64,000 bases of DNA, taken from the NCBI RefSeq assembly GCF_021739485.1, contig NZ_JAJFNK010000008.1, positions 94,312 through 158,311 of the forward strand. Reading direction: 5' to 3'. Under the pieces are notes generated by a model. The model made no database searches. It had not been told where the DNA came from and was given only the letters and a program-made list of their open reading frames with translations. The first letter of the stretch is position 1. Each line of letters begins with the position of its first letter. Shown here in pieces: positions 45,446 to 53,694 of the stretch. Position numbers and translations under genes: made by a program. This DNA comes from Alicyclobacillus tolerans (GTDB taxonomy: Bacteria > Bacillota > Bacilli > Alicyclobacillales > Alicyclobacillaceae).

Positions 45446-46780
45446 ATGCACGATATTCACCGAATCAAAAAATGGATTCCATCCCGTTACAATGTCCGAT
45501 CATCTACAGAAGACGGTCACCTCCTTCTTTATAATACTTTTACCGGTGCCATCATAGAGGTAGACTCGAATGAAAAATCTGAAATTCTGTCTATGTTGAC
45601 AAAACACGGCACAATCGAAAACTTATCCACCCACTTTCTTACTCTTAAAGAACAAGGATTTCTTGTACCGGATTCTGTGGACGAAGATGAACGTGCCAAA
45701 GCTCTTCGTGAATCTTTACGAAACCCGGACGTGATCCATTGGATTATCATGCCGACGGAGGCGTGTAATTTCCGATGTACGTATTGCTACCAAACTTTCG
45801 GACGTGGGAAGATGTCGAGGGATACCGTAAATGGTATCAAGCGTTTATTAGACTCTAAACTTGGTACTGTTCGTACCTTGTCTGTGAGTTGGTTTGGTGG
45901 AGAACCCCTGTTAGCTTCAGATGTGATTGAGGAATTGTCGGAATACATAAAGGAACGGGCTTACGAATATGGCTTCCATTACTCATCGGATATTGCAACG
46001 AATGCTTATTTCTTAACCCGAGATCTGTTTCGCCACTTATTAAGCTGGAACGTACGGCAATTTATGATTACTCTGGACGGATTAGCACACATCCATGACG
46101 GTAGGCGTATTTTGGTTCATGGAGGTGGGACTTTCTCGAAAATTATCGAAAACCTTAAAAATGCCCAATCGATTCCAGAAGAATTTGAAATTTACATACG
46201 AGTCAATTTTGACATGGAAACGTTAAATCAAGTTCCAGAACTCATTGAGTTTCTAGCTCGGCATTTTAGTGGGGATAAGAGATTTCAAATGTTTTTCCGT
46301 CCTGTAGGCCGATGGGGTGGTATGAATGACGATAAATTGCCCGTTTGTGATGACCGAACGGCGAATTTGGCGATTTGGGAATTTACGAAATTAGCCATTG
46401 AATCGGGACTAAGTATGGCAAGTATCATCGAAAATTCTCTTTTACCCGGCGGTTCGGTTTGTTATGCATCTAAGCCCCATTCATTGGTCTTTGGAGCCAA
46501 CGGGAGACTCCATAAATGTACATGTGCCTTGGATGAAGACGTGAATCAAGTTGGAAAAATACGATCCGATGGGACTTTAGATCTGGACGAGCCAAAGATT
46601 GCTCATTGGGTGAATTCTGGAGATATCGAGGATACGGGTTGTCGTTCCTGTTTTTATCGTCCATCTTGCCAAGGGAATCACTGTCCATTGTATCGGATGA
46701 AAACCGGATTACGTCCATGCCCATCCGAAAAGAGAAAAATTAAAAAGGTATTGGATCTTATTGCAAGTGAAGATCAATGA
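45446..46780 (+). CDS. Radical SAM/SPASM peptide maturase
   Basis: 444 residues. N-terminal part of about 90 residues (RYNVRSSTEDGHLLLYNTF ... ) resembles the leader part of peptide-modifying radical SAM enzymes. The radical SAM motif is CNFRCTYC at about residues 107-114. The C-terminal SPASM domain has many cysteines (CYASK, CTCALD, CRSCFYRPSCQGNHC), fit for auxiliary clusters. ATG 45446 follows AAGGAG. It is followed after 13 bases by a 31-codon ORF with a perfect ribosome site and then a terminator, the layout of a RiPP locus. Substrate chemistry cannot be told. Confidence 0.88.
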   Translation: MHDIHRIKKWIPSRYNVRSSTEDGHLLLYNTFTGAIIEVDSNEKSEILSMLTKHGTIENLSTHFLTLKEQGFLVPDSVDEDERAKALRESLRNPDVIHWIIMPTEACNFRCTYCYQTFGRGKMSRDTVNGIKRLLDSKLGTVRTLSVSWFGGEPLLASDVIEELSEYIKERAYEYGFHYSSDIATNAYFLTRDLFRHLLSWNVRQFMITLDGLAHIHDGRRILVHGGGTFSKIIENLKNAQSIPEEFEIYIRVNFDMETLNQVPELIEFLARHFSGDKRFQMFFRPVGRWGGMNDDKLPVCDDRTANLAIWEFTKLAIESGLSMASIIENSLLPGGSVCYASKPHSLVFGANGRLHKCTCALDEDVNQVGKIRSDGTLDLDEPKIAHWVNSGDIEDTGCRSCFYRPSCQGNHCPLYRMKTGLRPCPSEKRKIKKVLDLIASEDQ

Positions 46781-46793
46781 AGGAGGTGAGAAC

Positions 46794-46889
46794 ATGCGAA
46801 TTCTACGACCATCGGTTATAACGACGAAAAAAACAAATGCAGGACAACTGGTCAAATCAGTTCCGGGGAATTTGAATGGTTCGAAATAA
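46794..46889 (+). CDS. Candidate RiPP precursor peptide, 31 residues
   Basis: ATG 46794 follows AAGGAGGTGA at a 5-base spacing, the strongest ribosome site in this block. The peptide starts MRILRPSVITTKKTNAGQLV and ends KSVPGNLNGSK. It is basic, has no Cys, Trp or aromatic residue, and holds two Asn-rich stretches (TNAG, GNLNG). It lies 13 bases after the radical SAM gene and 30 bases before a strong terminator. Lack of Cys argues against thioether peptides, so epimerisation, C-C crosslinks or cleavage are left. Being a precursor is inference from context. Confidence 0.6.
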   Translation: MRILRPSVITTKKTNAGQLVKSVPGNLNGSK

Positions 46890-46919
46890 CAACGAGGAAT
46901 AACCCCAAAAAATCTCACA

Positions 46920-46952
46920 GCAAAGCCCCTGCATGTGCTTGCAGGGGCTTTG
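46920..46952 (+). terminator. Terminator of the radical SAM locus
   Basis: CAAAGCCCCTGCA and TGCAGGGGCTTTG form a 13-base perfect stem around TGTGCT. No long T run follows, but the stem is strong and can act in both directions, also serving the convergent gene at 47031. Confidence 0.75.
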
Positions 46953-47030
46953 CTATCAACCGCGTATCACCCTTAAAAATAGACAATATCTGAATGTTAC
47001 GCGAAAGTCAATACGTACGTACGCGAAATT

Positions 47031-47546
47031 TTAATGGTTATTTGATTGACCTTGTCCTTGGGCTTTTACCAATTGAGACTGCAACTCAGTTTGAATCTGT
47101 TGTTCAATACTCTGGACACCCTGATTAACTTGACTCTGAATCGACTGTTCGCCTTTTTGAACTTCTTGATTGGCAACTCCGTTTAATTGTTGGGATTGTT
47201 GTTGAAGATATGAGTTTAACGTCGCGTTGGCATTTGAAATTTGCTGTTGTTCGTACGACTGAATGGTATTTTGCGTAGTATTCTGTAGTTGTTGAACGGC
47301 TTGATCTGTTGCCGTCTTATATTTGGCGCTCAAGTTACTGATATCGGATGTCGCCGTCTGTTGAGTACTCCCGGTAATTTGATCGACTAAACTAACTACA
47401 AGATTGGATAGGTTTGTACCTGTAGCATCCGCATACGCGACAGTTCCGCCGAATAAGACCAAAAGCGCGGCAGTTCCACCTATAAAAATCCGCTTTTTAA
47501 GAGAAACTGCCCGCCGATGTCGACCTACTTTTTTTGACTGCTTCAT
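47031..47546 (-). CDS. Exported Gln-rich helical protein, unknown
   Basis: 171 residues. A basic N-terminus and hydrophobic helix (IFIGGTAALLVLFGGTVAYA) form a signal peptide. The mature protein is a long helix rich in Gln, Asn and Ser (QQLQNTTQNTIQSYEQQQ) without heptad Leu, apolipophorin-like in composition. ATG 47546 follows GAGGGTGATC on the minus strand. A surface or matrix role is possible; nothing more can be said. Confidence 0.65.
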   Translation of the reverse strand: MKQSKKVGRHRRAVSLKKRIFIGGTAALLVLFGGTVAYADATGTNLSNLVVSLVDQITGSTQQTATSDISNLSAKYKTATDQAVQQLQNTTQNTIQSYEQQQISNANATLNSYLQQQSQQLNGVANQEVQKGEQSIQSQVNQGVQSIEQQIQTELQSQLVKAQGQGQSNNH

Positions 47547-47783
47547 AATGACCGATCACCCTCAAAACGTTTTTGAGTTGGTCGGTTGCACTACTCGCTC
47601 CATCGAATCCAAGTGCCCACATACAGATTCGACTTCATGGCTCCCATGTACTTATTTACCTGCCTTACATTATAAAAACCACCTTCATTAGTTGCAATAT
47701 GGATGATTTTATGTATCGAGGAAATGAAAAAATTTCATGAAATCGACACAATATGTTTAATTGCACGATAATCCATAGTAAAA

Positions 47784-47804
47784 CCCCTGCAACTGGAACA
47801 GGGG
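47784..47804. terminator. Hairpin, possible minus-strand terminator
   Basis: CCCCTG and CAGGGG around a 9-base loop; read on the minus strand it is followed by GTTTTACT. Confidence 0.45.
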
Positions 47805-47892
47805 CTTCACCACACCACCACACAATAAGCCTTGTACAACTTTAGTATAGTCCATTAACAAACAACAGTCAATTTAATCTCGTAAAATTGAA

Positions 47893-47917
47893 GCCCCCAA
47901 CCCGTAGAGTTGGGGGC
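47893..47917 (-). terminator. Strong GC hairpin, probable minus-strand terminator
   Basis: GCCCCCAAC and GTTGGGGGC pair perfectly over nine bases; on the minus strand TTCAATTTTA follows. No minus-strand gene is seen upstream, so it may end a small RNA. Confidence 0.55.
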
Positions 47918-48268
47918 AGGGGACATTGAGGACTTACAAACATATCATATATCCCCTAAAAACCTCGGCGCAACCTACGACAAAAATGTCACAGAATCGC
48001 CATAAACAATCAAATCCGAATAAAATATCGGATAAACACGATTTTTAGCATCTAAAACCGTATTTTCTTCACTTTTTTCTTCAAAAAACGCCGAAATCAC
48101 AATCTAGTTACTCTATCGCGTCGAATCAGAACGAATTGTAAAAAAAATATAACCTGTTAACCTAGTAGTATCCAGCTTGTAGCTCGTAAGTTTTAGCGAC
48201 GAAGCGACGACCCGCCGCAAGTGGAGCCAACTCTATCAGGACTACATGAAAGTGAGGGAAAAGAAGAA

Positions 48269-48291
48269 CCTCAGCGGTGCAAACGCTGAGG
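48269..48291. other. Hairpin upstream of the primase/helicase gene
   Basis: CCTCAGCG and CGCTGAGG pair perfectly around GTGCAAA. Not followed by T; more like a structured leader or control RNA element than a terminator. Confidence 0.5.
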
Positions 48292-48450
48292 CCCAGACCA
48301 ATAATTTTCGCTTGAGAATAGTATATCACCTGTTCTCGTGTTAGGCAAGGGAAATTGGAAAAATAATTTAAAAAGTTAACTCGAAACCGTTGCCGTTAAA
48401 AGTGTAGCACTCTGGTCTGGCTTTTCCCTCCCGGTAAGGGAGGATGAAAA

Positions 48451-51400
48451 ATGAAGGAAAAGAAGAAATGGCAAGCATTTGGGGGTAAAAACCCCTGCCC
48501 AGTTTGTCAACATGAGGATTCGTGGTGTGGTGAACACCGTTACACCCATTCCATTCGCTGTCATCGTTCGGACGATTTACCCGGTACAGAACGAGAAATT
48601 AACGGAAGAATGTATCGTGCTTGTGCAAGTCAAGGCGCGATTCGATACGATCTTAAGAACCGTAAACCCAATGACTTTAATGTAAGATATACAGCAGAAG
48701 AAGAGAAGATTTTTGATCAAGAGCAACTAGAACGGATGCACGACGTTTATAGCGTGATCCAAGCTGGATTAACGTTAGAACAGGAACATGTAGAGTTCGC
48801 ACAACACCAATGGGGATTGGATAAAAACTCATGTAAAGCTCTAGGTATGGTCAGCAATGACAAAAAGAAAATTAACGATTTATTGAAAGACCTAGCAAAA
48901 GAAAAGGGAATCGACTATCTCAAAGGCATCCCCGGAGTTATAATTTCAAACGGTGCAAGACCTTATCCAGTTTGGACTTTACATCATAAAGGAATTCTTA
49001 TCCCTTTTTTGTCCCAAGAAATGCGGATAAAATCTTTCCAAATTCGTCTGACTAGCCGCAATGTAAAGCCGAAATATAGCTCGTTATATGGGGCACATAA
49101 ACAAGTTTCGGGCTTCGGATTTTATGAAAATGACTATCTTTTACCCGAAAAGAGTTTGATCGTCACCGAGGGTATGGCAAAGGCGTATACCGGAGCACAG
49201 GCGACTTTTGCTAGATACGCAATTGGGGTTAACGGTGTTCACAACATCCATTCAGATGACTTAGTAGAAAAAATTATTAAAAGGAAACTTGATAACGAAA
49301 TTTCTAAGGTTCTACTCGCTCCAGACCGGGATCATGACCCACGAATCCGCAAACTGGTTCAGAAAAACACTGAGTGGTTAGCAAATCAACTTGTTGCGCG
49401 AGGAATCACGGTACTATTGGGAGATTGGGACGACCAATACAAAGGAATCGACGATGCAATCCGAGCGCAAGCTTCTATTACATGGAAAACCCATAAAATG
49501 GAAGATATTCGAAGACGAAGATCGGTAAAAATGCTCCCATTCGAGAAGAAATATTTTATAAACGAGTATTTTAAGATACATGAAGACAAAGAACTTCATA
49601 CTGTCGATGTCGAGACCGCAAGAGACTATCTTTATGCGCTGATGGAGGACACCATCTATCAACCCACCTTTGGTTCGAAGGTTATTTTAGTTGATGCAGG
49701 TGTAGGCAAAACGTCGGAATTACGAAGGAATTTTTTACTGAATAACAAACACCATGGTCGATTTTTGGTCTTAATGCGAAATCATGATATCATCGATGAA
49801 TCTTACAATAAATTACCTGAAGATCAGAAACATCGTTTTTATCATATGCGGGGCAGGGACAAAGACACGTGCCAACAACACGTAAAGGCGCGCGAACTGG
49901 GGAATCGTGGTCATAACGTGGAGAACAGCTTATGCAAAACATGTATGTTTAAGGAGGTCTGGTGTAAAACTGAAGGCTATTTTTCACAGTATGAGGAAGC
50001 AACACAAGCCGAGTACATCCTGTGGACTCACCAAGCCTTAGCGAGTGTGGTCCATGAAATGGAAGATAAAGACGGCAATCCTGAGGGCGTTATAACGGAG
50101 AGATTTGGACCAATCCATAAGATTATTGCGGATGAAGATATCACCTCGAACCTGATGAAGACGATTGTGCTGGATGCTAATACCATGTCGTTTTATATTC
50201 GTGAATTTGAGCAATTATATTCTAAATTACAATCCGGAAACGCCGAAAACGTGCAATATCAAGCGGAACTTGCTTTGAAAGTCCTCAAAGCGCTTCGCGA
50301 GAGTGTGGAACAAATCCCGAGTGAAAAAAACTTAAAATCTACGGATACCGTAATAACCAAACTATTGAGCAAGGTTCCTGAGGATGAGGTATGTACCGGT
50401 CTAAGCTACATCATAGCTCTCAGTGACTCGTTTGGAATCACAGAATTTGAACGCCCGACCGACACGGACGTCCCACAAGTAGGCTTAAATAGTCTAGCTA
50501 GAGCTATTTTAAATCGGTACTATCCTGAGTACGGAATTTTTCTTGATGAAAAATATTTTACTGATGAAAATCGTAAGTGTGAATTGTTTATCGAAAGTGG
50601 GAACCTGATTGTAACGGAGAAATACGAAGGTATTGTACGATTTTTATCGCAAATGGGTGCTATCGTGTTGGATGCAAGTGCTCACAAAAAATTATGGTGT
50701 GACATTACAAAAAATACGATAAAACCGCATTTCAAAGAAATTAGAATTAAGAAAAATGAAAATGTTAAGATGGTTCTTGTGACAAATGTAGGATTGTCCA
50801 TGTCCGAAATGAGAGGTGAACCGTTCTACAGAAAAGCAAAAACTTTTATAAAAGCCATACAAGAAAAACACGGCAAGACAGCTAAGATAGGTGTCTTGGG
50901 TATTAAAGGGGTGATAAAAGATAAGTTAGAGAAAGATTTCCCCGGCGTTGTATGCGGGTGGTATGGAAAGGATCATCTGGCATCAAATAAATTTGAAGAC
51001 GTAGATGTACTCATTGTCATGAACTATCGTGAAAATGTAGACTCCAACATTATAAAATATCAGACATTGACAGGCAAAGGGATCAGCCCGCAAGCAATAC
51101 CGATATGGGAGCCAAGCATTAGTGGCTATTGGATACCCACGTATTCTACGGGTGACAAAGATTTAGACGAGGCGATACGAAAATCCAACACAGCGGATCT
51201 TTACCAAACTATACATCGGGGACGGCCAGTGAATCGTGATGAAAACAACCCGTTAACTATCTACAATCTTGCAGACCCCTTGTTACTGTGGGACGACATT
51301 TTGCCACAAGTAGATGAAATCTGGGAGTATAAAAACCCAAATATTCCTGTCGAAAGACGAACGGAAATAATGTTCAACAAAATCCATAATCTTGTTGATA

Positions 51401-51726
51401 TGGTGGTGGAGAAGACTGGAACTAATTTTCAAAAGTTCAAATCGTATGTTTTGGCGTTAACTCGTCAGCAAAGAGAAGCAATAGCGGAAAAAATCGGGCG
51501 AAGTGAGAGACAGCTACGAAGATATTTTAATGACGTCCGATTTTGGGAATTTGTTAAAGATTATTTCGAACAAGGTGAACAAAACGAAAAGGAAAAACCG
51601 GAGAAGAAAAAGAAAACTGAGTCTTTAACAAGCAAGCTGATGAAGATCTTAAATCTATATGATACACTACGTGAAATAGATGTCGAAACTGAAAACTACT
51701 ATTCGCGAGATTTTGTGTTCGGCTAA
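48451..51726 (+). CDS. Fused primase (zinc finger, TOPRIM) and XPD/DinG-like helicase
   Basis: 1091 residues; ATG 48451 follows GGGAGG. Domains: Cys/His zinc finger (C16, C19, C26, C37), TOPRIM with Glu240 (TEGMAK) and Asp292/Asp294 (DRDHD), then an SF2 helicase: Walker A VDAGVGKT at 414-421, Walker B DED at 561-563, and a motif VI-like QTIHRGRPV. Between Walker A and B lie Cys474, Cys495, Cys498 and Cys505 (C-x20-C-x2-C-x6-C), the place of the Fe-S cluster in XPD/DinG helicases. A helix-turn-helix-like end (KIGRSERQLRRYF) follows. Suggests a replication protein of a plasmid or integrative element. Confidence 0.8.
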   Translation: MKEKKKWQAFGGKNPCPVCQHEDSWCGEHRYTHSIRCHRSDDLPGTEREINGRMYRACASQGAIRYDLKNRKPNDFNVRYTAEEEKIFDQEQLERMHDVYSVIQAGLTLEQEHVEFAQHQWGLDKNSCKALGMVSNDKKKINDLLKDLAKEKGIDYLKGIPGVIISNGARPYPVWTLHHKGILIPFLSQEMRIKSFQIRLTSRNVKPKYSSLYGAHKQVSGFGFYENDYLLPEKSLIVTEGMAKAYTGAQATFARYAIGVNGVHNIHSDDLVEKIIKRKLDNEISKVLLAPDRDHDPRIRKLVQKNTEWLANQLVARGITVLLGDWDDQYKGIDDAIRAQASITWKTHKMEDIRRRRSVKMLPFEKKYFINEYFKIHEDKELHTVDVETARDYLYALMEDTIYQPTFGSKVILVDAGVGKTSELRRNFLLNNKHHGRFLVLMRNHDIIDESYNKLPEDQKHRFYHMRGRDKDTCQQHVKARELGNRGHNVENSLCKTCMFKEVWCKTEGYFSQYEEATQAEYILWTHQALASVVHEMEDKDGNPEGVITERFGPIHKIIADEDITSNLMKTIVLDANTMSFYIREFEQLYSKLQSGNAENVQYQAELALKVLKALRESVEQIPSEKNLKSTDTVITKLLSKVPEDEVCTGLSYIIALSDSFGITEFERPTDTDVPQVGLNSLARAILNRYYPEYGIFLDEKYFTDENRKCELFIESGNLIVTEKYEGIVRFLSQMGAIVLDASAHKKLWCDITKNTIKPHFKEIRIKKNENVKMVLVTNVGLSMSEMRGEPFYRKAKTFIKAIQEKHGKTAKIGVLGIKGVIKDKLEKDFPGVVCGWYGKDHLASNKFEDVDVLIVMNYRENVDSNIIKYQTLTGKGISPQAIPIWEPSISGYWIPTYSTGDKDLDEAIRKSNTADLYQTIHRGRPVNRDENNPLTIYNLADPLLLWDDILPQVDEIWEYKNPNIPVERRTEIMFNKIHNLVDMVVEKTGTNFQKFKSYVLALTRQQREAIAEKIGRSERQLRRYFNDVRFWEFVKDYFEQGEQNEKEKPEKKKKTESLTSKLMKILNLYDTLREIDVETENYYSRDFVFG

Positions 51727-52063
51727 TATGAAGTGATATTCCAAAATTAAATCAATTTTAAAAAGTGAGCGCTAGAGCGGTCACTTATTTGAGTTGGTTA
51801 TAAAAAATTATCAAAATAGTATGAATAAAATGAAATGGAAATGCGGATTTTATCAAATAGGTCAACAAAAATGTAAAATCGTATTTTGAAAGTCAGTGAA
51901 TATGAAATTTGGTTGACTTCATATCCATAAAAAGATATTTTGATGATGTTGAGTTTGTGACTAGCTGGAAATTAATGAATTAGTTAAATTCAACACATAT
52001 GGCAACAAATTGAAAATTAGATTTTCTGAATACCTAATAAATGGGAAATATCTACTCTCATGC
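51727..52063. other. AT-rich stretch after the primase/helicase gene
   Basis: 337 bases with no gene or terminator that I can see; many stop codons in all frames. Confidence 0.5.
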
Positions 52064-52560
52064 GGACATACGGCTCTTTAATATTATATAGATGCGTATG
52101 TCCCAACCGCCACTTCCCTCCATTCAGTGGAACGTAACTCCAGATTAGCGGCAGAGCAAATCTGATTTCAGAGTGGATTGCAAAAGCGGACTCGCCAGCA
52201 AGGGAGTCCTTTATTGGATATGGGAAATAACCCCGACTATATGGTGAATAAATAGTTCCTTTGGATCAGGTTCTTTCGAGCTAGAACGCTCATACTAAAG
52301 GGAATATCATACGAAGGGGTGAGTCCAATGGGCTAGGATATTCGATTTTAATTTAAATGATGCATCAGCCCCTCAGGTGATCAATAACATGCCGCATAGG
52401 TTAGGGATGAGGATCGTGACAAGGAGGCGCTGGCGTCGTAGGCTTTGGGCAAGATTATTAAATTTTGGCTTTGATGGACAATCGTATGAGGGGCTGAAAC
52501 GTTCGTGTATATCGCTATATAGGTGAACCGAGTGATGTGTATCGCTCGGTTTACTTTTAC
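52064..52560 (+). ncRNA. Candidate large structured RNA
   Basis: Dense base-pairing potential without an ORF: GGACATACG/CGTATGTCC (52064-52072, 52095-52103), GTTCT/AGAAC (52270-52274, 52283-52287), GAATATC/GATATTC (52302-52308, 52337-52343), an 11-base perfect long-range pair TCAGCCCCTCA/TGAGGGGCTGA (52365-52375, 52487-52497) and a closing hairpin AACCGAG/CTCGGTT (52526-52551) followed by a T-rich tract. Strand + is preferred because the terminator-like hairpin is at this end. I cannot match it to a known RNA family. Confidence 0.45.
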
Positions 52561-52719
52561 TTAGGATCATAAAATTCAAAAGATTCCCATAATAAAGTTG
52601 ATCAAACAGTTATTCCTAACATGATTACATCCAGATGATTTGGAATAGAATATAATCATGTCTGTGTCATCTGATTTATCCCGAACGGAAACCACTCTGT
52701 GATGCGACACAGGCAAACA

Positions 52720-52764
52720 CGTCAGATAGTCCCTGCGGGAGCCTGGGGCTATCTGACGGCGTTT
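52720..52764 (+). terminator. Very strong hairpin, probable terminator
   Basis: A 14-base stem (CGTCAGATAGTCCC with GGGGCTATCTGACG, one G-U pair) followed by GCGTTTTC. No gene ends just before it, so it may end an untranslated RNA. Confidence 0.7.
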
Positions 52765-52912
52765 TCAGAGAACACAACACCAAACCTCTTTCTTTGATAA
52801 AATTCGACTCGACCCATTCCGACAGATTCTGACATGTCCTTCGTAGTATCGTGAATATGGAGACAGGTGAGGATTAGAACAGAGGTCTGGGGGAATAAGG
52901 GTTGAATAGCGA

Positions 52913-53107
52913 TTGAACGATTACAGAAGTAATCCAGAAGAAAGTCCGTTAGCGTGGTGTCCGTATCGACAACAATTAGTTAAAGTAACGCCTGAAATTC
53001 AAGTAATGAAAACCGTGTTTTACGTTCATCCAACGGGAATTTATCCTTTCCTCAACGGAGAGGCTACGGCACGGTTGGTACTGTTGCGGAAGAAGGTAAG
53101 CGGATAG
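52913..53107 (+). CDS. Doubtful small protein
   Basis: 64 residues from TTG 52913, weak ribosome site (GGGGGAATAAGG). Contains WCPYRQQLVKVTPEIQ and YVHPTGIYPFLNGEATARL; composition is protein-like and codon use fits the region. Not recognised. It lies just before a tiny hydrophobic peptide gene. Confidence 0.4.
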   Translation: MNDYRSNPEESPLAWCPYRQQLVKVTPEIQVMKTVFYVHPTGIYPFLNGEATARLVLLRKKVSG

Positions 53108-53133
53108 GTTGTTACGAAAGTAGGCATGAAGTA

Positions 53134-53208
53134 ATGGGGTTAACCCTGATTATCCTCGTTCTGGCTCTCCTCATTGCCGTCATGGCCTACGAGCGTAAAG
53201 ATAGATAG
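53134..53208 (+). CDS. 24-residue hydrophobic peptide, possible type I toxin
   Basis: ATG 53134 opens a frame with one membrane helix (LTLIILVLALLIAVMAYE) and the charged end ERKDR, the layout of small membrane toxins and of other single-span microproteins. The ribosome site (AGTAGG) is weak. A 13-base perfect inverted repeat that can terminate in both directions follows within 30 bases, a common companion of type I toxin-antisense RNA pairs. No antisense promoter was identified with confidence. Confidence 0.45.
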   Translation: MGLTLIILVLALLIAVMAYERKDR

Positions 53209-53236
53209 TTCCCGGTGTTTGGAGTGTATGGAGCAC

Positions 53237-53274
53237 ACCAAAAGGACCGCAGGGGTCATGACGGTCCTTTTGGT
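53237..53274. terminator. Bidirectional terminator
   Basis: ACCAAAAGGACCG and CGGTCCTTTTGGT pair over 13 bases without mismatch; A-rich and T-rich arms allow use on both strands. Confidence 0.85.
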
Positions 53275-53417
53275 TGAGGTAGGAGTGGATCAACTACAAT
53301 AAGCATGTTACCACAACATAATTTCAATCTATAATACCCGATCGGATAGTCAGTTTTGTAAGCGAACGGGACTGCTCATGATAGTCCGTCTGAATGGGTA
53401 TATACTATGTCATCCTG

Positions 53418-53483
53418 TGGTATAATATACTAGCTGTCACCTCATAAAGAGCCGTCCGATTCAACAATTCAGGACGGTTTTTT
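53418..53483 (+). ncRNA. Possible small RNA: extended -10 promoter with terminator 45 bases on
   Basis: TGG-TATAAT (53418-53426) is an extended -10 element. About 27 bases later CCGTCC (53453-53458) and GGACGG (53471-53476) form a hairpin followed by TTTTTT. A transcript of about 50 bases from near 53433 is predicted, either a stand-alone small RNA or an attenuator before the downstream nucleotidyltransferase gene. Confidence 0.5.
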
Positions 53484-53501
53484 CTTTATTAACACGGAAT
53501 A

Positions 53502-53603
53502 AAAACTTAACAGAATATACCTTCTGTTAAGTTTTAGACCTGCCTTGCGGCAGGGATGGCCGGGGATATCGGGGTAAAGCCTCACGAAAAAACTTAACAG
53601 AAA
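53502..53603. repeat. Palindrome with a third copy of its arm
   Basis: AAAACTTAACAGAA (53502-53515) and TTCTGTTAAGTTTT (53522-53535) are perfect inverted repeats; the same arm recurs in direct orientation at 53589-53602. Between them lie the small palindrome CCTGCC-TTGC-GGCAGG. May be an operator array or the end of a small transposable unit. Confidence 0.65.
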
Positions 53604-53662
53604 GTATTCGTGTTCCTAAGTCAGAGTACAAAATCCAATTGTTGGAATTTCGGGAACTATGG

Positions 53663-53668
53663 TATACT
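53663..53668 (+). promoter_or_regulatory. Predicted extended -10 of the nucleotidyltransferase gene
   Basis: TGG-TATACT ends at 53668, with a weak TTGGAA 15 bases upstream; the gene starts at 53695. Confidence 0.45.
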
Positions 53669-53694
53669 AAGAGTAGGTGAGGAGGCTTCCACAC

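Larger units (their letters stand above)
47547..48450. other. Long non-coding stretch before the primase/helicase gene
   Basis: 904 bases without a credible gene. It holds three clear hairpins annotated separately (47784-47804, 47893-47917, 48269-48291) and GAGAATAG/CTGTTCTC near 48313-48336. The tandem GCGACGAAGCGACGA lies near 48197. Such structure before a replication-type gene suits a control RNA or origin region. Confidence 0.5.

Noticed and set aside
52373..52579. 68-residue ORF on the minus strand and a 49-codon Arg-rich frame on + at 52377
   Set aside because: No ribosome site for either, and both lie across the long-range RNA stem; structure explains the sequence better.
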